From Micromussa lordhowensis (Eukaryota > Cnidaria > Anthozoa > Scleractinia > Lobophylliidae), in assembly GCA_964020085.1 (NCBI GenBank), contig OZ026595.1, positions 7,249,116-7,313,115 on the forward strand: a stretch of DNA of 64,000 bases, in the 5' to 3' direction. The notes beneath the pieces were generated by a model. The model was not told the DNA's origin. It was given only the letters and a program-made list of their open reading frames with translations, and searched no databases. Of this stretch, positions 37,372 through 50,100 are shown in pieces; the first letter of the stretch is position 1, and every line of letters begins with the position of its first letter. Made by a program: the position numbers and the translations under genes.

Positions 37372-40017
37372 TTGCATGTGGACCCGGACCGACCCCAGGA
37401 GTGCTTTGGTGCCATTAGTTTGCCAAGTTGCGACACGCGTCAAGCTCGGCTAACTAGGGAGCCAGCCGGCCACGCCTGGGGATCTGCCGGGCTGATTAGC
37501 ATAGTGCGAGATTTTGCGCAGCTCCGATACTTCGCATTTGGACCCGGACCGACCCCGGGAGTGCTTTGGTGGTATTAGTTTGCAAAGTTGCGACGCGCGC
37601 AAAGTTGGGCTAATTAGCAAACGGGCTGGTTAGCATAGTGCGAGATTTCGCGCAGCTCCGAAACTTTGCATGTGGACCCGGACCGACCCCAGGAGTGCTT
37701 TGGTGCCATTAGTTTGCCAAGTTGCGACACGCGTCAAGCTCGGCTAACTAGGGAGCCAGCCGGCCACGCCTGGGGATCTGCCGGGCTGATTAGCATAGTG
37801 CGAGATTTTGCGCAGCTCCGATACTTCGCATTTGGACCCGGACCGACCCCGGGAGTGCTTTGGTGGTATTAGTTTGCAAAGTTGCGACGCGCGCAAAGTT
37901 GGGCTAATTAGCAAACGGGCTGGTTAGCATAGTGCGAGATTTTGCGCAGCTCCGAAACTTTGCATGTGGACCCGGATCGACCCCAGGAGTGCTTTGGTGC
38001 CATTAGTTTGCCAAGTTGCGACACGCGTTAAGCTCGGCTAACTAGGAAGCTAGCCGGCCACGCCTGGGGATCTGCCGGGCTGATTAGCATAGTGCGAGAT
38101 TTTGCGCAGCTCCGATACTTCGCATTTGGACCCGGACCGACCCCGGGAGTGCTTTGGTGGTATTAGTTTGCAAAGTTGCGACGCGCGCAAAGTTGGGCTA
38201 ATTAGCAAACGGGCTGGTTAGCATAGTGCGAGATTTCGCGCAGCTCCGAAACTTTGCATGTGGACCCGGACCGACCCCAGGAGTGCTTTGGTGCCATTAG
38301 TTTGCCAAGTTGCGACACGCGTCAAGCTCGGCTAACTAGGGAGCCAGCCGGCCACGCCTGGGGATCTGCCGGGCTGATTAGCATAGTGCGAGATTTTGCG
38401 CAGCTCCGATACTTCGCATTTGGACCCGGACCGACCCCGGGAGTGCTTTGGTGGTATTAGTTTGCAAAGTTGCGACGCGCGCAAAGTTGGGCTAATTAGC
38501 AAACGGGCTGGTTAGCATAGTGCGAGATTTCGCGCAGCTCCGAAACTTTGCATGTGGACCCGGATCGACCCCAGGAGTGCTTTGGTGCCATTAGTTTGCC
38601 AAGTTGCGACACGCGTTAAGCTCGGCTAACTAGGAAGCTAGCCGGCCACGCCTGGGGATCTGCCGGGCTGATTAGCATAGTGCGAGATTTTGCGCAGCTC
38701 CGATACTTCGCATTTGGACCCGGACCGACCCCGGGAGTGCTTTGGTGGTATTAGTTTGCAAAGTTGCGACGCGCGCAAAGTTGGGCTAATTAGCAAACGG
38801 GCTGGTTAGCATAGTGCGAGATTTCGCGCAGCTCCGAAACTTTGCATGTGGACCCGGACCGACCCCAGGAGTGCTTTGGTGCCATTAGTTTGCCAAGTTG
38901 CGACACGCGTCAAGCTCGGCTAACTAGGGAGCCAGCCGGCCACGCCTGGGGATCTGCCGGGCTGATTAGCATAGTGCGAGATTTTGCGCAGCTCCGATAC
39001 TTCGCATTTGGACCCGGACCGACCCCGGGAGTGCTTTGGTGGTATTAGTTTGCAAAGTTGCGACGCGCGCAAAGTTGGGCTAATTAGCAAACGGGCTGGT
39101 TAGCATAGTGCGAGATTTCGCGCAGCTCCGAAACTTTGCATGTGGACCCGGACCGACCCCAGGAGTGCTTTGGTGCCATTAGTTTGCCAAGTTGCGACAC
39201 GCGTCAAGCTCGGCTAACTAGGGAGCCAGCCGGCCACGCCTGGGGATCTGCCGGGCTGATTAGCATAGTGCGAGATTTTGCGCAGCTCCGATACTTCGCA
39301 TTTGGACCCGGACCGACCCCGGGAGTGCTTTGGTGGTATTAGTTTGCAAAGTTGCGACGCGCGCAAAGTTGGGCTAATTAGCAAACGGGCTGGTTAGCAT
39401 AGTGCGAGATTTTGCGCAGCTCCGAAACTTTGCATGTGGACCCGGATCGACCCCAGGAGTGCTTTGGTGCCATTAGTTTGCCAAGTTGCGACACGCGTTA
39501 AGCTCGGCTAACTAGGAAGCTAGCCGGCCACGCCTGGGGATCTGCCGGGCTGATTAGCATAGTGCGAGATTTTGCGCAGCTCCGATACTTCGCATTTGGA
39601 CCCGGACCGACCCCGGGAGTGCTTTGGTGGTATTAGTTTGCAAAGTTGCGACGCGCGCAAAGTTGGGCTAATTAGCAAACGGGCTGGTTAGCATAGTGCG
39701 AGATTTCGCGCAGCTCCGAAACTTTGCATGTGGACCCGGACCGACCCCAGGAGTGCTTTGGTGCCATTAGTTTGCCAAGTTGCGACACGCGTCAAGCTCG
39801 GCTAACTAGGGAGCCAGCCGGCCACGCCTGGGGATCTGCCGGGCTGATTAGCATAGTGCGAGATTTTGCGCAGCTCCGATACTTCGCATTTGGACCCGGA
39901 CCGACCCCGGGAGTGCTTTGGTGGTATTAGTTTGCAAAGTTGCGACGCGCGCAAAGTTGGGCTAATTAGCAAACGGGCTGGTTAGCATAGTGCGAGATTC
40001 CGCGCAGCTCCGAAACT
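37372..40017 (+). repeat. 1470 bp (5-unit) higher-order repeat within family II
   Basis: Units carrying ACGCGTTAAG occur at 37078, 37960, 38548 and 39430. Those at 37960 and 39430 also carry GATTTTGCGC before the A half. The pattern 37372-38547 repeats at 38842-40017 with an offset of 1470 bp, showing a local, recent five-unit duplication. Confidence 0.8.
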
Positions 40018-41193
40018 TTGCATGTGCACCCGGACCGACCCCAGGAGTGCTTTGGTGCCATTAGTTTGCCAAGTTGCGACACGCGTCAAGCTCGGCTAAC
40101 TAGGGAGCCAGCCGGCCACGCCTGGGGATCTGCCGGGCTGATTAGCATAGTGCGAGATTTTGCGCAGCTCCGATACTTCGCATTTGGACCCGGACCGACC
40201 CCGGGAGTGCTTTGGTGGTATTAGTTTGCAAAGTTGCAACGCGCGCAAAGTTGGGCTAATTAGCAAACGGGCTGGTTAGCATAGTGCGAGATTTCGCGCA
40301 GCTCCGAAACTTTGCATGTGGACCCGGACCGACCCCAGGAGTGCTTTGGTGCCATTAGTTTGCCAAGTTGCGACACGCGTCAAGTTCGGCTAACTAGGGA
40401 GCCAGCCGGCCACGCCTGGGGATCTGCCGGGCTGATTAGCATAGTGCGAGATTTTGCGCAGCTCCGATACTTCGCATTTGGACCCGGACCGACCCCGGGA
40501 GTGCTTTGGTGGTATTAGTTTGCAAAGTTGCGACGCGCGCAAAGTTGGGCTAATTAGCAAACGGGCTGGTTAGCATAGTGCGAGATTTCGCGCAGCTCCG
40601 AAACTTTGCATGTGGACCCGGACCGACCCCAGGAGTGCTTTGGTGCCATTAGTTTGCCAAGTTGCGACACGCGTCAAGCTCGGCTAACTAGGGAGCCAGC
40701 CGGCCACGCCTGGGGATCTGCCGGGCTGATTAGCATAGTGCGAGATTTTGCGCAGCTCCGATACTTCGCATTTGGACCTGGACCGACCCCGGGAGTGCTT
40801 TGGTGGTATTAGTTTGCAAAGTTGCGACGCGCGCAAAGTTGGGCTAATTAGCAAACGGGCTGGTTAGCATAGTGCGAGATTTCGCGCAGCTCCGAAACTT
40901 TGCATGTGGACCCGGATCGACCCCAGGAGTGCTTTGGTGCCATTAGTTTGCCAAGTTGCGACACGCGTCAAGCTCGGCTAACTAGGAAGCTAGCCGGCCA
41001 CGCCTGGGGATCTGCCGGGCTGATTAGCATAGTGCGAGATTTTGCGCAGCTCCGATACTTCGCATTTGGACCCGGACCGACCCCGGGAGTGCTTTGGTGG
41101 TATTAGTTTGCAAAGTTGCGACGCGCGCAAAGTTCGCCTAATTAGCAAACGGGCTGGTTAGCATAGTGCGAGATTTCGCGCAGCTCCGAAACT

Positions 41194-44100
41194 TTGCATG
41201 TGGACCCGGACCGACCCCAGGAGTGCTTTGGTGCCATTAGTTTGCCAAGTTGCGACACGCGTCAAGCTGGGCTAACTAGTCAGCCAGCCGGCCACGCCTG
41301 GGGATCTGCCGGGCTGGTTAGCATAGTGCGAGATTTCGCGCAGCTCCGATACTTCGCATTTGGACCCGGACCGACCCCGGGAGTGCTTTGGTGGTATTAG
41401 TTTGCAAAGTTGCGACGCGCGCAAAGTTCGCCCTATTAGCAAACGGGCTGGTTGGCATAGTGCGAGATTTCGCGCAGCTCCGAAACTTTGCATGTGGACC
41501 CGGACCGACCCCAGGAGTGCTTTGGTGCCATTAGTTTGCCAAGTTGCGACACGCGTCAAGCTCGGCTAACTAGTCAGCCAGCCGGCCACGCCTGGGGATC
41601 TGCCGGGCTGGTTAGCATAGTGCAAGATTTCGCGCAGCTCCGATACTTCGCATTTGGACCCGGACCGACCCCGGGAGTGCTTTGGTGGTATTAGTTTGCA
41701 AAGTTCCGACGCGCGCAAAGTTCGCCTAATTAGCAAACGGGCTGGTTAACATAGTGCGAGATTTCGCGCAGCTCCGAAACTTTGCATGTGGACCCGGACC
41801 GACCCCAGGAGTGCTTTCGTGCCATTAGTTGTCCAAGTTGCGACACGCGTCAAGCTCGGCTAACTAGTCAGCCAGCCGGCCACGCCTGGGGATCTGCCGG
41901 GCTGGTTAGCATAGTGCGAGATTTCGCGCAGCTCCGATACTTCGCATTTGGACCCGGACCGACCCCGGGAGTGCTTTGGTGGTATTAGTTTGCAAAGTTG
42001 CGACGCGCGCAAAGTTCGCCTAATTAGCAAACGGGCTGGTTAGCATAGTGCGAGATTTCGCGCAGCTCCGAAACTTTGCATGTGGACCCGGACCGACCCC
42101 AGGAGTGCTTTGGTGCCATTAGTTTGCCAAGTTGCGACACGCGTCAAGCTCGGCTAACTAGTCAGCCAGCCGGCCACGCCTGGGGATCTGCCGGGCTGGT
42201 TAGCATAGTGCGAGATTTCGCGCAGCTCCGATACTTCGCATTTGGACCCGGACCGACCCTGGGAGTGCTTTGGTGGTATTAGTTTGCAAAGTTGCGACGC
42301 GCGCAAAGTTGGGCTAATTAGCAAACGGGCTGGTTAGCATAGTGCGAGATTTCGCGCAGCTCCGAAACTTTGCATGTGGACCCGGACCGACCCCAGGAGT
42401 GCTTTGGTGCCATTAGTTTGCCAAGTTGCGACACGCGTCAAGCTCGGCTAACTAGGGAGCCAGCCGGCCACGCCTGGGGATCTGCCGGGCTGATTAGCAT
42501 AGTGCGAGATTTTGCGCAGCTCCGATACTTCGCATTTGGACCCGGACCGACCCCGGGAGTGCTTTGGTGGTATTAGTTTGCAAAGTTGCGACGCGCGCAA
42601 AGTTGGGCTAATTAGCAAACGGGCTGGTTAGCATAGTGCGAGATTTCGCGCAGCTCCGAAACTTTGCATGTGGACCCGGATCGACCCCAGGAGTGCTTTG
42701 GTGCCATTAGTTTGCCAAGTTGCGACACGCGTCAAGCTCGGCTAACTAGGAAGATAGCTGGCCACGCCTGGGGATCTGCCGGGCTGATTAGCATAGTGCG
42801 AGATTTTGCGCAGCTCCGATACTTCGCATTTGGACCCGGACCGACCCCGGGAGTGCTTTGGTGGTATTAGTTTGCAAAGTTGCGACGCGCGCAAAGTTGG
42901 GCTAATTAGCAAACGGGCTGGTTAGCATAGTGCGAGATTTCGCGCAGCTCCGAAACTTTGCATGTGGACCCGGACCGACCCCAGGAGTGCTTTGGTGCCA
43001 TTAGTTTGCCAAGTTGCGACACGCGTCAAGCTCGGCTAACTAGGGAGCCAGCCGGCCACGCCTGGGGATCTGCCGGGCTGATTAGCATAGTGCGAGATTT
43101 TGCGCAGCTCCGATACTTCGCATTTGGACCCGGACCGACCCCGGGAGTGCTTTGGTGGTATTAGTTTGCAAAGTTGCGACGCGCGCAAAGTTGGGCTAAT
43201 TAGCAAACGGGCTGGTTAGCATAGTGCGAGATTTCGCGCAGCTCCGAAACTTTGCATGTGGACCCGGACCGACCCCAGGAGTGCTTTGGTGCCATTAGTT
43301 TGCCAAGTTGCGACACGCGTCAAGCTCGGCTAACTAGGGAGCCAGCCGGCCACGCCTGGGGATCTGCCGGGCTGATTAGCATAGTGCGAGATTTTGCGCA
43401 GCTCCGATACTTCGCATTTGGACCTGGACCGACCCCGGGAGTGCTTTGGTGGTATTAGTTTGCAAAGTTGCGACGCGCGCAAAGTTGGGCTAATTAGCAA
43501 ACGGGCTGGTTAGCATAGTGCGAGATTTCGCGCAGCTCCGAAACTTTGCATGTGGACCCGGATCGACCCCAGGAGTGCTTTGGTGCCATTAGTTTGCCAA
43601 GTTGCGACACGCGTCAAGCTCGGCTAACTAGGAAGCTAGCCGGCCACGCCTGGGGATCTGCCGGGCTGATTAGCATAGTGCGAGATTTTGCGCAGCTCCG
43701 ATACTTCGCATTTGGACCCGGACCGACCCCGGGAGTGCTTTGGTGGTATTAGTTTGCAAAGTTGCGACGCGCGCAAAGTTCGCCTAATTAGCAAACGGGC
43801 TGGTTAGCATAGTGCGAGATTTCGCGCAGCTCCGAAACTTTGCATGTGGACCCGGACCGACCCCAGGAGTGCTTTGGTGCCATTAGTTTGCCAAGTTGCG
43901 ACACGCGTCAAGCTGGGCTAACTAGTCAGCCAGCCGGCCACGCCTGGGGATCTGCCGGGCTGGTTAGCATAGTGCGAGATTTCGCGCAGCTCCGATACTT
44001 CGCATTTGGACCCGGACCGACCCCGGGAGTGCTTTGGTGGTATTAGTTTGCAAAGTTGCGACGCGCGCAAAGTTCGCCCTATTAGCAAACGGGCTGGTTG

Positions 44101-47100
44101 GCATAGTGCGAGATTTCGCGCAGCTCCGAAACTTTGCATGTGGACCCGGACCGACCCCAGGAGTGCTTTGGTGCCATTAGTTTGCCAAGTTGCGACACGC
44201 GTCAAGCTCGGCTAACTAGTCAGCCAGCCGGCCACGCCTGGGGATCTGCCGGGCTGGTTAGCATAGTGCAAGATTTCGCGCAGCTCCGATACTTCGCATT
44301 TGGACCCGGACCGACCCCGGGAGTGCTTTGGTGGTATTAGTTTGCAAAGTTCCGACGCGCGCAAAGTTCGCCTAATTAGCAAACGGGCTGGTTAACATAG
44401 TGCGAGATTTCGCGCAGCTCCGAAACTTTGCATGTGGACCCGGACCGACCCCAGGAGTGCTTTCGTGCCATTAGTTGTCCAAGTTGCGACACGCGTCAAG
44501 CTCGGCTAACTAGTCAGCCAGCCGGCCACGCCTGGGGATCTGCCGGGCTGGTTAGCATAGTGCGAGATTTCGCGCAGCTCCGATACTTCGCATTTGGACC
44601 CGGACCGACCCCGGGAGTGCTTTGGTGGTATTAGTTTGCAAAGTTGCGACGCGCGCAAAGTTCGCCTAATTAGCAAACGGGCTGGTTAGCATAGTGCGAG
44701 ATTTCGCGCAGCTCCGAAACTTTGCATGTGGACCCGGACCGACCCCAGGAGTGCTTTGGTGCCATTAGTTTCCCAAGTTGCGACACGCGTCAAGCTCGGC
44801 TAACTAGTCAGCCAGCCGGCCACGCCTGGGGATCTGCCGGGCTGGTTAGCATAGTGCGAGATTTCGCGCAGCTCCGATACTTCGCATTTGGACCCGGACC
44901 GACCCCGGGAGTGCTTTGGTGGTATTAGTTTGCAAAGTTGCGACGCGCGCAAAGTTCGCCTAATTAGCAAACGGGCTGGTTAGCATAGTGCGAGATTTCA
45001 CGCAGCTCCGAAACTTTGCATGTGGACCCGGACCGACCTCAGGAGTGCTTTGGTGCCATTAGTTTGCCAAGTTGCGACACGCGTCAAGCTCGGCTAACTA
45101 GTCAGCCAGCCGGCCACGCCTGGGGATCTGCCGGGCTGGTTAGCATAGTGCGAGATTTCGCGCAGCTCCGATACTTCGCATTTGGACCCGGACCGACCCC
45201 GGGAGTGCTTTGGTGGTATTAGTTTGCAAAGTTGCGACGCGCGCAAAGTTCGCCTAATTAGCAAACGGGCTGGTTAGCATAGTGCGAGATTTCGCGCAGC
45301 TCCAAAACTTTGCATGTGGACCCGGACCGACCCCAGGAGTGCTTTGGTGCCATTAGTTTGCCAAGTTGCGACACGCGTCAAGCTGGGCTAACTAGTCAGC
45401 CAGCCGGCCACGCCTGGGGATCTGCCGGGCTGGTTAGCATAGTGCGAGATTTCGCGCAGCTCCGATACTTCGCATTTGGACCCGGACCGACCCCGGGAGT
45501 GCTTTGGTGGTATTAGTTTGCAAAGTTGCGACGCGCGCAAAGTTCGCCCTATTAGCAAACGGGCTGGTTGGCATAGTGCGAGATTTCGCGCAGCTCCGAA
45601 ACTTTGCATGTGGACCCGGACCGACCCCAGGAGTGCTTTGGTGCCATTAGTTTGCCAAGTTGCGACACGCGTCAAGCTCGGCTAACTAGTCAGCCAGCCG
45701 GCCACGCCTGGGGATCTGCCGGGCTGGTTAGCATAGTGCAAGATTTCGCGCAGCTCCGATACTTCGCATTTGGACCCGGACCGACCCCGGGAGTGCTTTG
45801 GTGGTATTAGTTTGCAAAGTTCCGACGCGCGCAAAGTTCGCCTAATTAGCAAACGGGCTGGTTAACATAGTGCGAGATTTCGCGCAGCTCCGAAACTTTG
45901 CATGTGGACCCGGACCGACCCCAGGAGTGCTTTCGTGCCATTAGTTGTCCAAGTTGCGACACGCGTCAAGCTCGGCTAACTAGTCAGCCAGCCGGCCACG
46001 CCTGGGGATCTGCCGGGCTGGTTAGCATAGTGCGAGATTTCGCGCAGCTCCGATACTTCGCATTTGGACCCGGACCGACCCTGGGAGTGCTTTGGTGGTA
46101 TTAGTTTGCAAAGTTGCGACGCGCGCAAAGTTCGCCTAATTAGCAAACGGGCTGGTTAGCATAGTGCGAGATTTCGCGCAGCTCCGAAACTTTGCATGTG
46201 GACCCGGACCGACCCCAGGAGTGCTTTGGTGCCATTAGTTTGCCAAGTTGCGACACGCGTCAAGCTCGGCTAACTAGTCAGCCAGCCGGCCACGCCTGGG
46301 GATCTGCCGGGCTGGTTAGCATAGTGCGAGATTTCGCGCAGCTCCGATACTTCGCATTTGGACCCGGACCGACCCCGGGAGTGCTTTGGTGGTATTAGTT
46401 TGCAAAGTTGCGACGCGCGCAAAGTTCGCCTAATTAGCAAACGGGCTGGTTAGCATAGTGCGAGATTTCACGCAGCTCCGAAACTTTGCATGTGGACCCG
46501 GACCGACCTCAGGAGTGCTTTGGTGCCATTAGTTTGCCAAGTTGCGACACGCGTCAAGCTCGGCTAACTAGTCAGCCAGCCGGCCACGCCTGGGGATCTG
46601 CCGGGCTGGTTAGCATAGTGCGAGATTTCGCGCAGCTCCGATACTTCGCATTTGGACCCGGACCGACCCCGGGAGTGCTTTGGTGGTATTAGTTTGCAAA
46701 GTTGCGACGCGCGCAAAGTTCGCCTAATTAGCAAACGGGCTGGTTAGCATAGTGCGAGATTTCGCGCAGCTCCAAAACTTTGCATGTGGACCCGGACCGA
46801 CCCCAGGAGTGCTTTGGTGCCATTAGTTTGCCAAGTTGCGACACGCGTCAAGCTCGGCTAACTAGTCAGCCAGCCGGCCACGCCTGGGGATCTGCCGGGC
46901 TGGTTAGCATAGTGCGAGATTTCGCGCAGCTCCGATACTTCGCATTTGGACCCGGACCGACCCCGGGAGTGCTTTGGTGGTATTAGTTTGCAAAGTTGCG
47001 ACGCACGCAAAGTTCGCCTAATTAGCAAACAGGCTGGTTAGCATAGTGCGAGATTTCCCGCAGCTCCGAAACTTTGCATGTGGACCCGGACCGACCCCAG

Positions 47101-50100
47101 GAGTGCTTTGGTGCCATTAGTTTGCCAAGTTGCGACACGCGTCAAGCTCGGCTAACTAGGGAGCCAGCCGGCCACGCCTGGGGATCTGCCGGGCTGGTTA
47201 GCATAGTGCGAGATTTCGTGCAGCTCCGATACTTCGCATTTGGACCCAGACCGACCCCGGGAGTGCTTTGGTGGTATTAGTTTGCAAAGTTGCGACGCGC
47301 GCAAAGTTCGCCTAATTAGCAAACGGGCTGGTTAGCATAGTGCGAGATTTCGCGCAGCTCCGAAACTTTGCATGTGGACCCGGACCGACCCCAGGAGTGC
47401 TTTGGTGCCATTAGTTTGCCAAGTTGCGACACGCGTCAAGCTCGGCTAACTAGTCAGCCAGCCGGCCACGCCTGGGGATCTGCCGGGCTGGTTAGCATAG
47501 TGCGAGATTTCGCGCAGCTCCGATACTTCGCATTTGGACCCGGACCGACCCCGGGAGTGCTTTGGTGGTATTAGTTTGCAAAGTTGCGACGCGCGCAAAG
47601 TTCGCCTAATTAGCAAACGGGCTGGTTAGCATAGTGCGAGATTTCACGCAGCTCCGAAACTTTGCATGTGGACCCGGACCGACCTCAGGAGTGCTTTGGT
47701 GCCATTAGTTTGCCAAGTTGCGACACGCGTCAAGCTCGGCTAACTAGTCAGCCAGCCGGCCACGCCTGGGGATCTGCCGGGCTGGTTAGCATAGTGCGAG
47801 ATTTCGCGCAGCTCCGATACTTCGCATTTGGACCCGGACCGACCCTGGGAGTGCTTTGGTGGTATTAGTTTGCAAAGTTGCGACGCGCGCAAAGTTGGGC
47901 TAATTAGCAAACGGGCTGGTTAGCATAGTGCGAGATTTCGCGCAGCTCCGAAACTTTGCATGTGGACCCGGACCGACCCCAGGAGTGCTTTGGTGCCATT
48001 AGTTTGCCAAGTTGCGACACGCGTCAAGCTCGGCTAACTAGGGAGCCAGCCGGCCACGCCTGGGGATCTGCCGGGCTGATTAGCATAGTGCGAGATTTTG
48101 CGCAGCTCCGATACTTCGCATTTGGACCCGGACCGACCCCGGGAGTGCTTTGGTGGTATTAGTTTGCAAAGTTGCGACGCGCGCAAAGTTGGGCTAATTA
48201 GCAAACGGGCTGGTTAGCATAGTGCGAGATTTCGCGCAGCTCCGAAACTTTGCATGTGGACCCGGATCGACCCCAGGAGTGCTTTGGTGCCATTAGTTTG
48301 CCAAGTTGCGACACGCGTCAAGCTCGGCTAACTAGGAAGCTAGCTGGCCACGCCTGGGGATCTGCCGGGCTGATTAGCATAGTGCGAGATTTTGCGCAGC
48401 TCCGATACTTCGCATTTGGACCCGGACCGACCCCGGGAGTGCTTTGGTGGTATTAGTTTGCAAAGTTGCGACGCGCGCAAAGTTGGGCTAATTAGCAAAC
48501 GGGCTGGTTAGCATAGTGCGAGATTTCGCGCAGCTCCGAAACTTTGCATGTGGACCCGGACCGACCCCAGGAGTGCTTTGGTGCCATTAGTTTGCCAAGT
48601 TGCGACACGCGTCAAGCTCGGCTAACTAGGGAGCCAGCCGGCCACGCCTGGGGATCTGCCGGGCTGATTAGCATAGTGCGAGATTTTGCGCAGCTCCGAT
48701 ACTTCGCATTTGGACCCGGACCGACCCCGGGAGTGCTTTGGTGGTATTAGTTTGCAAAGTTGCGACGCGCGCAAAGTTGGGCTAATTAGCAAACGGGCTG
48801 GTTAGCATAGTGCGAGATTTCGCGCAGCTCCGAAACTTTGCATGTGGACCCGGACCGACCCCAGGAGTGCTTTGGTGCCATTAGTTTGCCAAGTTGCGAC
48901 ACGCGTCAAGCTCGGCTAACTAGGGAGCCAGCCGGCCACGCCTGGGGATCTGCCGGGCTGATTAGCATAGTGCGAGATTTTGCGCAGCTCCGATACTTCG
49001 CATTTGGACCTGGACCGACCCCGGGAGTGCTTTGGTGGTATTAGTTTGCAAAGTTGCGACGCGCGCAAAGTTGGGCTAATTAGCAAACGGGCTGGTTAGC
49101 ATAGTGCGAGATTTCGCGCAGCTCCGAAACTTTGCATGTGGACCCGGATCGACCCCAGGAGTGCTTTGGTGCCATTAGTTTGCCAAGTTGCGACACGCGT
49201 CAAGCTCGGCTAACTAGGAAGCTAGCCGGCCACGCCTGGGGATCTGCCGGGCTGATTAGCATAGTGCGAGATTTTGCGCAGCTCCGATACTTCGCATTTG
49301 GACCCGGACCGACCCCGGGAGTGCTTTGGTGGTATTAGTTTGCAAAGTTGCGACGCGCGCAAAGTTGGGCTAATTAGCAAACGGGCTGGTTAGCATAGTG
49401 CGAGATTTCGCGCAGCTCCGAAACTTTGCATGTGGACCCGGACCGACCCCAGGAGTGCTTTGGTGCCATTAGTTTGCCAAGTTGCGACACGCGTCAAGCT
49501 CGGCTAACTAGGGAGCCAGCCGGCCACGCCTGGGGATCTGCCGGGCTGATTAGCATAGTGCGAGATTTTGCGCAGCTCCGATACTTCGCATTTGGACCCG
49601 GACCGACCCCGGGAGTGCTTTGGTGGTATTAGTTTGCAAAGTTGCGACGCGCGCAAAGTTGGGCTAATTAGCAAACGGGCTGGTTAGCATAGTGCGAGAT
49701 TTCGCGCAGCTCCGAAACTTTGCATGTGGACCCGGATCGACCCCAGGAGTGCTTTGGTGCCATTAGTTTGCCAAGTTGCGACACGCGTCAAGCTCGGCTA
49801 ACTAGGAAGCTAGCCGGCCACGCCTGGGGATCTGCCGGGCTGATTAGCATAGTGCGAGATTTTGCGCAGCTCCGATACTTCGCATTTGGACCCGGACCGA
49901 CCCCGGGAGTGCTTTGGTGGTATTAGTTTGCAAAGTTGCGACGCGCGCAAAGTTGGGCTAATTAGCAAACGGGCTGGTTAGCATAGTGCGAGATTTCGCG
50001 CAGCTCCGAAACTTTGCATGTGGACCCGGACCGACCCCAGGAGTGCTTTGGTGCCATTAGTTTGCCAAGTTGCGACACGCGTCAAGCTCGGCTAACTAGG

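Noticed and set aside
9520..45675. 95-codon minus-strand frames and 69-codon plus-strand frames in some units
   Set aside because: They open only where one substitution (AAGCTGGGC) and neighbouring variants remove stops. No independent support.
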